A stretch of 16,095 nucleotides of DNA from an uncultured Cellvibrio sp. (GTDB lineage: Bacteria > Pseudomonadota > Gammaproteobacteria > Pseudomonadales > Cellvibrionaceae). The notes under the pieces were generated by a model that saw only the letters and a list, made by a program, of their open reading frames with translations, was not told the DNA's origin and searched no databases. Where the stretch lies: NCBI GenBank assembly GCA_946886255.1, contig CAMPIG010000057.1, positions 1-16,095 of the forward strand, written 5' to 3'. The translations under genes and the position numbers were made by a program. Below are positions 7,692 to 14,928 of this stretch, piece by piece (the first letter of the stretch is position 1; each line of letters opens with the position of its first letter).

Positions 7692-8348
7692 TTAATCCCG
7701 AAGGCTGATAATCGGCCAGTTACGCGTTTCTGCGGTTTGACGCAGACGCTCATCCGGATCTACCGCCACCGGGTGAGTAACCTGTTCCAGCAGCGGCAGG
7801 TCGTTGTAGGAATCGCTGTAAAAATAACTGCCATCCAAAGAATGCCCCTCTCTGGCCAGCCATTCGTTCAAGCGAGTCACCTTGCCACCTTGAAAACAGG
7901 GTGTACCAATAATCTTCCCGGTATAACGCCCATCAATGATCTGAGGATCTGTTGCCAGGATGTCATCCACGCCCAGATGCTTCGCAATCGGATGCGTGAT
8001 AAAACTGTTGGTAGCAGTGATGATCAGCAGGTAATCGCCATTGTCGCGGTGATGTTGCAACAGCGTCTGTGCCTTGACCAACATCAACGGTTCAATGCAG
8101 GTAGTCATAAATTCCTGGTGTAATTCCGCCAGTTCTGTTGCGGTAAAGCGAGCCAGGGGTGAGAGGGCAAAACGCTGGTAGGCGTGGATATCCAGGGAGC
8201 CATCTTTGTAGGCCTGGTAGAAAAGATCGTTCTGGCGGCGATACTCAACGGCATCAACCAATTGTTTATTTACCAGGAATTCGCCCCAACTGTGATCGCT
8301 GTCACCAGCGATCAGGGTATTGTCGAGGTCAAAGATAGCGAGGGTCAC
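7692..8348 (-). CDS. HAD-IB family phosphatase (SerB-like)
   Basis: Hydrolase of 218 residues if started at the GTG at 8348, which places MTLAIFDLDNT at the N terminus as in HAD-IB relatives; AGG lies about 8 bases upstream. A longer frame to 8414 exists but adds an unlikely leader. All four HAD motifs are visible: motif I DLDNT with nucleophile Asp7 and Asp9; motif II Thr111 in IITATN; motif III Lys156 in GGKVTRL; motif IV DSYND (179-183). The alpha-helical cap lies between about 15 and 90. The family includes phosphoserine and histidinol-phosphate phosphatases, and the substrate here is not defined by sequence. Placement divergent from rppH matches the pseudomonad arrangement (PA0335-PA0336 as I recall). 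Cytoplasmic. Confidence 0.88.
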   Translation of the reverse strand: MTLAIFDLDNTLIAGDSDHSWGEFLVNKQLVDAVEYRRQNDLFYQAYKDGSLDIHAYQRFALSPLARFTATELAELHQEFMTTCIEPLMLVKAQTLLQHHRDNGDYLLIITATNSFITHPIAKHLGVDDILATDPQIIDGRYTGKIIGTPCFQGGKVTRLNEWLAREGHSLDGSYFYSDSYNDLPLLEQVTHPVAVDPDERLRQTAETRNWPIISLRD

Positions 8349-8583
8349 AGCGTACCTGAAGAGGTTGTTCGAAGTGGCGGCTAGCATAGCGATTGTGTGT
8401 AACCCACTCAACAACTATGTGCAGATTCTCACATTTTTTTAAACTGGCAGGTGAGCGTTGAGTGAATTGCTGTGTGCAACAGATTTGTGGAACAATAGGT
8501 CGCAACAGCATTACGCGAAAATCATGACCAAATAATGAAAGAGCAGCCCCACACACTGCTTGCTAGCCAGGATAATCAGCCCC
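8349..8583. promoter_or_regulatory. Divergent intergenic region between the HAD and rppH genes
   Basis: These 235 bases separate the starts of two divergent genes and should hold both promoters. The middle is AT-rich, with a T7 run near 8434-8440. I found no hexamer pair with good spacing on either strand. The best rppH-side pair is TTGCTG (8467-8472) with AACAAT (8491-8496), 18 bases apart and weak. No palindrome or known operator is apparent. Confidence 0.3.
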
Positions 8584-9132
8584 GTGATAGACAACGATGG
8601 ATTTCGCCCTAACGTGGGCATCATGCTTACCAACGACCGGGGCCAGTTGCTCTGGGCGCGGCGTGTGGGCGGGCAGGATGCCTGGCAATTCCCGCAGGGC
8701 GGCATCAATGCCAATGAAACGCCGGAGCAGGCGCTCTACCGTGAACTTCATGAAGAAATAGGTCTCCATCCAGAAGACGTGGAGATTCTTGCCTGCACCC
8801 GCGGCTGGCTGCGTTATCGTTTGCCCAGCCGCTTGGTTCGACATAACTCTCAACCGCTCTGCGTTGGCCAAAAGCAAAAATGGTTTTTGTTGCGCCTGCG
8901 TACTGAGGAAAGCCGTATTTGTCTGGAAAACGGAGGGCGGGCTGAGTTTGATGATTGGCGCTGGGTCAGTTATTGGTATCCGCTGAGCAAGGTGGTAGCG
9001 TTCAAGCGCGATGTGTATCGACGGGCATTAAAAGAATTATCCCTGGATCACAGCCAATTGGAAGATGGTGCGCTCGCTGAGAATTCATCGGTTTCCGGCG
9101 GTACACATGCTACCTTACTAAGAGCCAGATAA
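8584..9132 (+). CDS. rppH: RppH, RNA pyrophosphohydrolase
   Basis: Nudix enzyme of 182 residues. RppH removes pyrophosphate from the 5' triphosphate of mRNAs, which exposes them to RNase E decay. The GTG at 8584 is chosen because the protein then begins with [15 protein letters not shown], which aligns with the E. coli start; AGGA lies 11 bases upstream. An in-frame TTG at 8560 is rejected. The Nudix box (G-x5-E-x7-RE-U-x-EE-x-G-U) is complete at about residues 38-60, with REL-HEEIGL holding the metal-binding glutamates. WQFPQGGI just before it is typical of RppH. The C terminus carries a tail (from about residue 155, Ser/Glu-rich) that makes it longer than the ~160-residue family norm. ptsP follows after 117 bases, the usual pseudomonad order. 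Confidence 0.94.
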   Translation: MIDNDGFRPNVGIMLTNDRGQLLWARRVGGQDAWQFPQGGINANETPEQALYRELHEEIGLHPEDVEILACTRGWLRYRLPSRLVRHNSQPLCVGQKQKWFLLRLRTEESRICLENGGRAEFDDWRWVSYWYPLSKVVAFKRDVYRRALKELSLDHSQLEDGALAENSSVSGGTHATLLRAR

Positions 9133-9249
9133 GCTTCCCAGGGACATGTGCAACCTGGTATCCATGAGAAGCTCCTGAATCAGGGCGATCTTCCTGCCAT
9201 ATCAGCGTGCGCAGATCACCGACAGACAACAACCAGGCAGTTCACCCCG

Positions 9250-11511
9250 ATGTTAAATTCACTTCGCAGTATTGTTCAGGAAGTCAATGCCGCCCGCGAC
9301 ATGAAGACAGCGCTGGCGATTATCGTCACGCGCGTCAAACAGGCCATGGGTACGCAGGTCTGCTCCGTTTATCTCAGCAATCCCAAAGGCGATTATGTCC
9401 TTATGGCGACCGATGGCTTGAATGCCGATGCGGTAGGTAAAGTGCGTTTGCGCCCCGGCGAAGGTCTGGTTGGTCGGGTTGTTATGCGGGAAGAGCCGGT
9501 CAACCTGGAACACGCGGAGACTCACCCGAGTTATCAATATTTTCCTGAAACCGGTGAAGAGCGTTTCGCTTCTTTTCTTGGTGTGCCGATCATTCACCAC
9601 CGCAAAGTGTTGGGCGTACTCGTTGTTCAGCAAGTAGAACAGCGTCGTTTCGACGAAGGGGATGAGGCTTTTCTGGTCACCATGTCGGCCCAGCTTGCCG
9701 GGGTTATTGCCCATGCAGAAGCCACGGGCGCAATGGATATCATGGGTGACAAAGCCACCCAGGCAAAATTTATTGGTGTTTCCGGGGCGCCGGGTATTGC
9801 CATCGGTGAAGCCGTGGTCATCACCCCGCCAGCGGATTTACGCTCAGTCCCTTATAAGGCTTGTACCGATGTGGACGCCGAGCTGGCGTTCTTCCAGCAG
9901 TGTTTGATGGCGGTTCGTGAGGATATTAAATCCTTGGGCGAACAGTTGCGCAGTCGGATCAACCGCGAAGAGCAGGCGCTTTTTGATGCATACCTGGCCA
10001 TGCTGGATGATGCTTCGCTGGGTAGCGAAGTCTCGGAGCGCATCCGGCGCGGTACTAACGCCTCCTATGCATGGAGCGAGGTTATCCTCGAACACGAAAA
10101 CACCTTCAACAGTATGAATGATCCCTACTTGCGCGAGCGGGCCACGGATCTGCGTGACCTGGGTCGGCGAGTGCTGGCGTATTTGCAGGAATCCAATCAG
10201 AAGTGTCGGGTATATCCCGATAAAACCATTCTCATCGGTGAGGAGTTAACGGCGTCCATGCTGGGTGAAATTCCCAAGGAAAAGCTGGCTGGCCTGGTGT
10301 CAGTGCTCGGCTCCAGCAACTCGCACGTAGCCATCCTGGCGCGCGCCATGGATATCCCTACGGTGATGGGTGCGGTGGATTTGCCTTACACCCAGATGGA
10401 TCAGCGCTCAGTCATTGTTGATGGCTATAAAGGCACGGTCTACAGTGACCCAGGCCCCCAATTACGCAAGCACTACAAGGCGATATTCCTGGAAGAGCAG
10501 GAGCTGGTTAAAGGGCTGGAGGCGCTCAAGGATCTGCCGTGCGAGACGCTGGATCACTATCGCTTACCACTGTGGGTCAATACGGGTCTGATGACCGACG
10601 TCGTCCGCTCTCTGGAGCGGGGTGCCGAAGGTGTGGGGCTGTACCGGACCGAAGTGCCTTTCCTGCTGCGCGACCGTTTTCCCAGCGAGGAAGAGCAACG
10701 GGCAATTTACCGCGAGCAGTTGGAAGCGTTTGCCCCGCATACCGTCACCATGCGCACGCTGGATATCGGCGGCGACAAGGCTTTGCCTTACTTTCCTATT
10801 GAAGAGGACAATCCCTTCCTCGGTTGGCGCGGTATTCGCGTCACGCTCGATCACCCGGAAATTTTCCTGGCGCAATTGCGTGCGATGATCAAAGCCAGCG
10901 AAGGGCTTGATAACCTGCGTATTCTGCTACCGATGATCACCAGTGTAGCGGAACTGGAATCCTCGAAATTATTAATCCACCGCGTATTCAATGAACTGCT
11001 GGAAGAAGGTTTCAAGGTCAAGATGCCGCATATCGGTGTGATGATCGAAGTCCCGGCAGCGGTTTACCAGGTGCGTGAATTATCGACGCGTGTGGATTTT
11101 CTGTCCGTCGGCAGTAACGACCTTACACAATACCTGCTTGCCGTTGATCGCAATAACGCGCGCGTAGCCGACCTCTATCAGGCGTTTCATCCGGCTGTAT
11201 TGCGGGCGTTGCAGCATATTGTTACGGAAGGGCATGCCGAGCGCGTCAGTGTCGGCATTTGCGGTGAACTGGCCGGTGACCCTGGCGCCGCGATTCTGTT
11301 GATGGCTATGGGTTACGATGTGCTTTCCATGAACGCAACGAATTTGCCCAAGGTGAAATCAGTGATTCGCAGCATAACCCTGAAGCAAGCTAAAGCCTTG
11401 CTGGCTGAAGTTATGACGATGGTGAATGCCGAGCAGATTCGTCAGCGTCTGGATCAGGCGTTGAAAGAGGCTGGCGTTACGCGCTTGATCAGGCCCGCTG
11501 CGCAGGATTAG
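9250..11511 (+). CDS. ptsP: PtsP, enzyme I of the nitrogen phosphotransferase system
   Basis: Phosphoenolpyruvate-protein phosphotransferase of 753 residues. It takes phosphate from PEP and passes it to NPr, then EIIA-Ntr, a regulatory relay for nitrogen, potassium and storage metabolism. Domains: GAF (about 1-160; GLVGRVVMREEP at 72-83); EI N-terminal and phosphohistidine region with GSSNSHVAILARA (354-366), phospho-His at 359, the GSxNSH form being typical of EI-Ntr; PEP-binding TIM barrel (about 430-730) with EGVGLYRTE (460-468), VGSNDLTQY (620-628) and catalytic Cys671 in GICGELAGD. The ATG at 9250 aligns with known PtsP starts (MLNSLRSIVQEVN); AGG lies 12 bases upstream. A longer frame from 9148 would add 34 unlikely residues. 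Partners NPr and EIIA-Ntr are not in this window. Cytoplasmic. Confidence 0.96.
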   Translation: MLNSLRSIVQEVNAARDMKTALAIIVTRVKQAMGTQVCSVYLSNPKGDYVLMATDGLNADAVGKVRLRPGEGLVGRVVMREEPVNLEHAETHPSYQYFPETGEERFASFLGVPIIHHRKVLGVLVVQQVEQRRFDEGDEAFLVTMSAQLAGVIAHAEATGAMDIMGDKATQAKFIGVSGAPGIAIGEAVVITPPADLRSVPYKACTDVDAELAFFQQCLMAVREDIKSLGEQLRSRINREEQALFDAYLAMLDDASLGSEVSERIRRGTNASYAWSEVILEHENTFNSMNDPYLRERATDLRDLGRRVLAYLQESNQKCRVYPDKTILIGEELTASMLGEIPKEKLAGLVSVLGSSNSHVAILARAMDIPTVMGAVDLPYTQMDQRSVIVDGYKGTVYSDPGPQLRKHYKAIFLEEQELVKGLEALKDLPCETLDHYRLPLWVNTGLMTDVVRSLERGAEGVGLYRTEVPFLLRDRFPSEEEQRAIYREQLEAFAPHTVTMRTLDIGGDKALPYFPIEEDNPFLGWRGIRVTLDHPEIFLAQLRAMIKASEGLDNLRILLPMITSVAELESSKLLIHRVFNELLEEGFKVKMPHIGVMIEVPAAVYQVRELSTRVDFLSVGSNDLTQYLLAVDRNNARVADLYQAFHPAVLRALQHIVTEGHAERVSVGICGELAGDPGAAILLMAMGYDVLSMNATNLPKVKSVIRSITLKQAKALLAEVMTMVNAEQIRQRLDQALKEAGVTRLIRPAAQD

Positions 11512-11563
11512 CCCTTTTTTACTCTCAGTAAAACCTTTGCATGAATTAACTGCCACGGTGGGG

Positions 11564-11591
11564 GTGACTGGGCGATCAATGGTGTTATGAT
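11564..11591 (+). promoter_or_regulatory. lgt: Candidate extended -10 sigma-70 promoter for lgt-thyA-folA
   Basis: GTGACT (11564-11569) and TATGAT (11586-11591) are 16 bases apart. A TG one base before the -10 makes an extended -10 (TGTTATGAT). Transcription would start near 11598, about 30 bases before the chosen lgt ATG. An alternative lgt ATG at 11587 falls inside the -10 box, which argues against that start. Confidence 0.45.
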
Positions 11592-11628
11592 TGCCCGCGT
11601 TCTTGATCCCACAGGCTATTTTTCCACT

Positions 11629-12444
11629 ATGTTGACCTACCCCGAGATCGATCCCGTCGCACTGGCTATTGGTCCCCTCAAGATTCACTGGTATGGCGTA
11701 ATGTACCTGCTGGCTTTTGCCAGTGCATGGTTGCTTGCCACGCACCGAGCCAAAGCCCCCAACGCACTGATTAATAAGGTCCAGGTAGAAAACCTGATTA
11801 CCTACGGCGCATTTGGCGTGATTATCGGTGGTCGAGTGGGATACGTGGTGCTCTATCAATTTGAGACCTGGATGAGCGATCCGTTGTGGCTGTTTCGCGT
11901 CTGGGAAGGCGGTATGTCATTCCATGGCGGGCTTATCGGTGTAATTGTGGCCATGCTGATCTACGCTCACCGCATACACAAACCCTATCTCGCTTTGATG
12001 GATTTCATTGCCCCCGTTGTTCCTCTGGGGCTTGGCTTTGGTCGCCTGGGTAATTTTATCGGGCAGGAATTGTGGGGCCGGGTTACCGACAGCCGATGGG
12101 GGATGATCTTTCCGCGCGACCCGTCTGGTCTGCCGCGGTATCCTTCGCAGCTATATCAGGCCGCTCTGGAAGGACTGGTGTTATTTATTATTCTGTTCTG
12201 GTTCTCACGTAAACCGCGCCCCCGCGGCGCTGTGTGTGGCCTTTTCCTAGTCTTCTATGCCGCATTCCGTTTTCTGGTGGAATTTGTGCGAGAGCCGGAC
12301 AGCCATATCGGTTTCGATTTGCTGGGTTGGATGACTCGCGGACAATTACTGTCTATTCCTCTGTTTTTCCTCGGTATCGGTTTAATGATCTATGCCTACT
12401 GGCCAAATAAAACCTCGAGTGCGGTCGGCGCCAGCCAAAACTAA
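11629..12444 (+). CDS. lgt: Lgt, prolipoprotein diacylglyceryl transferase
   Basis: Inner-membrane enzyme of 271 residues. It transfers diacylglycerol from phosphatidylglycerol to the lipobox cysteine of prolipoproteins, the first step of lipoprotein maturation. The ATG at 11629 gives MLTYPEIDPVALAIGPLKIHWYG, matching family starts; an ATG at 11587 is in frame but falls in the likely promoter. Family marks: IHWYGVMYL (19-27); VWEGGMSFHGGLIG (91-104) with His99 matching E. coli His103; and the Lgt signature GRLGNFIGQELWGR (138-151) with Arg139 matching Arg143. There are about seven hydrophobic segments, including 24-37, 57-77, 100-113, 124-140, 181-192, 201-220 and 241-257. thyA follows after 27 bases, so the two are probably one transcript, as often seen. 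Confidence 0.96.
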   Translation: MLTYPEIDPVALAIGPLKIHWYGVMYLLAFASAWLLATHRAKAPNALINKVQVENLITYGAFGVIIGGRVGYVVLYQFETWMSDPLWLFRVWEGGMSFHGGLIGVIVAMLIYAHRIHKPYLALMDFIAPVVPLGLGFGRLGNFIGQELWGRVTDSRWGMIFPRDPSGLPRYPSQLYQAALEGLVLFIILFWFSRKPRPRGAVCGLFLVFYAAFRFLVEFVREPDSHIGFDLLGWMTRGQLLSIPLFFLGIGLMIYAYWPNKTSSAVGASQN

Positions 12445-12471
12445 TGAGCGAATATTGAGAGAGTCATATAA

Positions 12472-13311
12472 ATGAAACAATACCTGGACCTGATGCGCGA
12501 TGTAGTGGAGAACGGTATTCAGCGAGGCGATCGTACTGGTACTGGAACCCGGTCAGTCTTTGGCCGACAGCTCAGGTTTGATCTCAAGCAAGGTTTTCCA
12601 CTGGTAACCACCAAGACGGTTCATCTTAAAAGTGTGATTGTTGAATTGCTGTGGTTTTTGCAGGGGCGCACAGACGTGGGCTGGCTGCAGGAGCGAGGCT
12701 GCAGCATCTGGAATGAATGGGCGACCGCCGAGGGTGAGCTGGGGCCGGTATATGGCAAACAGTGGCGCAGCTGGGCCTGTCTGGATGGCAGTACGATTGA
12801 TCAGATTTCCCAGGTTATCGAGCAAATCAAAACCCGCCCGACATCGCGCCGACTGATTGTAAGCGCCTGGAATCCGGCTGACCTACCCGATGAATCATTG
12901 AGTCCGCAGCAGAATGTTGAGCAGGGTCGCATGGCATTGGCTGCCTGTCATACGCTGTTCCAGTTTTATGTGGCCGAAGGCAGGTTGTCATGCCAGCTCT
13001 ACCAGCGCAGTGCAGACCTGTTTTTAGGGGTGCCTTTTAATATTGCCAGCTATGCTTTGTTGACGCATATGATTGCGCAGCAGTGCGACCTGGATGTGGG
13101 TGATTTCGTGCACACTTTCGGCGATTGTCATTTGTATAACAATCACATAACGGATGATATTGTTTATGAGCAATTGAACCGTGCGCCAAAAGAATTGCCC
13201 AAACTGATCATTAAGCGCCATCCAGGCAGTATTTTCGATTACCAACTGGAAGACTTTGAATTTACCGGTTATGAACCTCACCCGCGAATTGTTGCGCCCA
13301 TCGCAATCTAA
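12472..13311 (+). CDS. thyA: ThyA, thymidylate synthase
   Basis: Protein of 279 residues. It methylates dUMP to dTMP using 5,10-methylene-tetrahydrofolate and yields dihydrofolate, which FolA next door reduces. Visible features: [14 protein letters not shown] (18-31) for phosphate binding; [18 protein letters not shown] (59-76); the catalytic Cys-His at 159-160 in [31 protein letters not shown] for nucleotide contacts; and the C terminus APIAI for active-site closure. It is about 15 residues longer than E. coli ThyA, the difference being an insert (about 139-153, [14 protein letters not shown]) before the active-site strand. The residue before the catalytic cysteine is Ala where Pro is nearly invariant. 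A purine stretch (GAGAGAG) precedes the ATG. Likely cotranscribed with lgt and folA. Confidence 0.96.
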   Translation: MKQYLDLMRDVVENGIQRGDRTGTGTRSVFGRQLRFDLKQGFPLVTTKTVHLKSVIVELLWFLQGRTDVGWLQERGCSIWNEWATAEGELGPVYGKQWRSWACLDGSTIDQISQVIEQIKTRPTSRRLIVSAWNPADLPDESLSPQQNVEQGRMALAACHTLFQFYVAEGRLSCQLYQRSADLFLGVPFNIASYALLTHMIAQQCDLDVGDFVHTFGDCHLYNNHITDDIVYEQLNRAPKELPKLIIKRHPGSIFDYQLEDFEFTGYEPHPRIVAPIAI

Positions 13312-13341
13312 TTAAGCGCGAACAACTGGAGTGCAACCCTG

Positions 13342-13848
13342 GTGAAGCTAGCCCTGATTGTCGCTGCCGCGGCCAATAACGTTATTGGGTGTGAAAATCG
13401 GTTGCCTTGGCACCTGCCGGAAGACCTGAAGTATTTCAAGGCAACGACGATGGGCAAGCCCATCATTATGGGACGAAAAACTTACGACTCTATTGGTAAA
13501 GCGTTACCGGGTCGTACCAACATCGTGATCACTCGTCAGCAGGATTGGCAGGCCGACGGTGTGTTGGTGGCACACGACCTTGATCAAGCCATTAGCTTGG
13601 CTGAGGGTATAGCGGCGAGTGCTGATCATGGAATTGACGAGGCGGTGATCATTGGGGGGGCTGAAATTTATCGAATCAGCATAAAGCGTGCCCAAAAAGT
13701 TTATTTAACACGCATTAAAAAAAATTTTCCCGGAGATGCTTATTTCCCGGAATTATCTCCGCAGGAGTGGTTAAAAGTATCCGCCATAGAGGGTGACGCT
13801 CAATCCCCGGAGCCACATAGTTTTTGGGTGTTTGAGCGGATTGGTTAA
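13342..13848 (+). CDS. folA: FolA, dihydrofolate reductase
   Basis: Protein of 168 residues starting at a GTG with GGAG 10 bases upstream. It reduces dihydrofolate to tetrahydrofolate with NADPH, the target of trimethoprim. Features: NNVIGCENRLPWHLPEDL (12-29) is the Met20-loop/active-site region, with Asp28 matching catalytic Asp27 of E. coli. Next come KPIIMGRKTYDSIG (NADPH binding), LPGRTNIVIT, and the second NADPH loop VIIGGAEIY. An extra ~10 residues around AEGIAASADHGIDEA lengthen it relative to the E. coli enzyme (159). It lies 30 bases after thyA and completes the thymidylate cycle pair. A candidate terminator follows within 70 bases. Confidence 0.95.
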   Translation: MKLALIVAAAANNVIGCENRLPWHLPEDLKYFKATTMGKPIIMGRKTYDSIGKALPGRTNIVITRQQDWQADGVLVAHDLDQAISLAEGIAASADHGIDEAVIIGGAEIYRISIKRAQKVYLTRIKKNFPGDAYFPELSPQEWLKVSAIEGDAQSPEPHSFWVFERIG

Positions 13849-13890
13849 TAAGTGACCTCTAATAACCTTTGGTTCTTATAATTTAGGTGA

Positions 13891-13916
13891 AAAATGCGCC
13901 AATTGGCGTGGTTTTT
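13891..13916 (+). terminator. Possible rho-independent terminator after folA
   Basis: The perfect palindrome CGCCAATTGGCG (13897-13908) forms a short stem with an AATT loop. Two G-T pairs can extend it, and T5 follows at 13912-13916 after a short GTGG gap, with an A-run on the left flank. It sits 43 bases past the folA stop. The stem is short, so termination may be weak. Confidence 0.4.
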
Positions 13917-14145
13917 AGCTGAATGTTACTTATTGTTGGTTTTGAAATATGTCACTGTTACCGCGGTGATACTTAAGTACACACGTAGAAAGCCTTTTGG
14001 ATAAAACATTGAATGTGAGCGAAAGCTCTTATTACAATGCGGCGTTCTTAATTGCCTCGCTTCTGAGGCTACGTGGATAACGCGTCTGTGGCACTTCCGT
14101 TACTGTCGCAAACTCACTTGATGATGCACCCGAGTTGGGGGGAAT
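13917..14145 (+). promoter_or_regulatory. Leader and promoter region of the DUF3450/TtpC operon
   Basis: The last 229 bases of the 297-base gap before the DUF3450 gene. A sigma-70 candidate is TTGAAT (14009-14014), 18 bases, TACAAT (14033-14038); the start would be near 14045, giving a leader of ~100 bases. Within the spacer is GAGC-GAAA-GCTC (14017-14028). The leader contains a hairpin GCCTC-GCTTCT-GAGGC (14054-14069). Further upstream are two adjoining palindromes, ACCGCGGT (13960-13967) and TACTTAAGTA (13970-13979), which could be operators. No Fur-box match was recognised, although TonB systems are often iron-regulated. Confidence 0.5.
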
Positions 14146-14928
14146 ATGAAAAAACAGCGATTGAAAGCCGTGGTTTTATCCACCGTGCTTTCTGCCGGCG
14201 CGCTAATGGGTAGCGTTGCTCAGGCAGATCAAACCCTGGATGCAGTTCTCCAGGTAGGTCAAACCAAGACGACCTTGGCACAAGAATCACAAAAACGTAT
14301 TGATCGACTGGCTCAGGAAACTGATGACCTTACCCAAGAATTCAAAGCGGTCAGCAAAGAAATCGAAGGTCTGCGTGTTTACAATGCCCAGTTGGAAAAG
14401 CAAGTTGCTGCCCAGCTACAAGTTATCAAAGACCTCGATGCTTCTATCGAACAGGTCACTGTTGTTGAGCGCCAGATTCAACCGCTGATCATGCGTATGT
14501 TGGATGCTCTGGAACAGTTTATTGCGTTAGATAAACCTTTCCTTCTGGAAGAGCGTCAAAACCGCATTCAAATGCTGCGTGACAATCAGGATCGTGCTGA
14601 TATCTCTGTTTCGGAAAAATTCCGCCAGGTACTCGAAGCCTACAAAATCGAATCCGATTACGGTCGCTTCCTGAATGAGTACAAAGCAACTCTTAACGTC
14701 GGTGGTCAGGATCGCGAAGTGAACATTCTTCAGGTCGGTCGCGTCTCGCTTATGTATCAAACCACTGATACCGAGCTGTCCGGTGCGTGGGATGCAGGTC
14801 AGAACGCTTGGGTTGAATTGGATGACTCATACCGTTCTCTCATTCTCAAAGGTTTGCGTATTGCGCGTAAACAAGCCTCTCCAGACATCTTAACCGTACC
14901 TGTTCAAGCTCCGGAGGCAGCACAATGA
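14146..14928 (+). CDS. DUF3450 family periplasmic coiled-coil protein of a TonB2-type system
   Basis: Protein of 260 residues, family DUF3450. A signal peptide covers ~1-27 (VVLSTVLSAGALMGS, cleavage after AQA). Residues ~40-105 form a long Gln/Glu/Lys heptad-rich coiled coil (ERQ, EKQ, DLTQEF patterns). The C-terminal part (~115-250) includes EQFIALDKPFLLEER (114-128) and GQDREVNILQVGRVSLMYQT (189-208), which I recall as family-typical. DUF3450 genes commonly open clusters encoding a large ExbB-like TtpC, ExbB2, ExbD2, TonB2 and a TPR protein; the next gene here fits that. Its role in the complex is not well defined in my knowledge. A strong GGGGGGAA lies just before the ATG. The stop overlaps the next start (ATGA), indicating translational coupling. 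GGT/CGT-rich codon use suggests high expression. Confidence 0.92.
   Translation: MKKQRLKAVVLSTVLSAGALMGSVAQADQTLDAVLQVGQTKTTLAQESQKRIDRLAQETDDLTQEFKAVSKEIEGLRVYNAQLEKQVAAQLQVIKDLDASIEQVTVVERQIQPLIMRMLDALEQFIALDKPFLLEERQNRIQMLRDNQDRADISVSEKFRQVLEAYKIESDYGRFLNEYKATLNVGGQDREVNILQVGRVSLMYQTTDTELSGAWDAGQNAWVELDDSYRSLILKGLRIARKQASPDILTVPVQAPEAAQ

Noticed and set aside
7674..8123. Open frame of 149 residues opposite the HAD phosphatase gene
   Set aside because: It is fully antisense to a gene with all four HAD motifs and shows no domain of its own.
9148..9249. Longer PtsP start adding 34 residues
   Set aside because: Known EI-Ntr proteins begin at the MLNSLR position, and the added residues look non-coding.
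11491..11520. Rho-independent terminator after ptsP
   Set aside because: A T6 run (11515-11520) follows the stop, but the preceding sequence gives only a CTGCGCAG palindrome too far from the T-run and no continuous stem.
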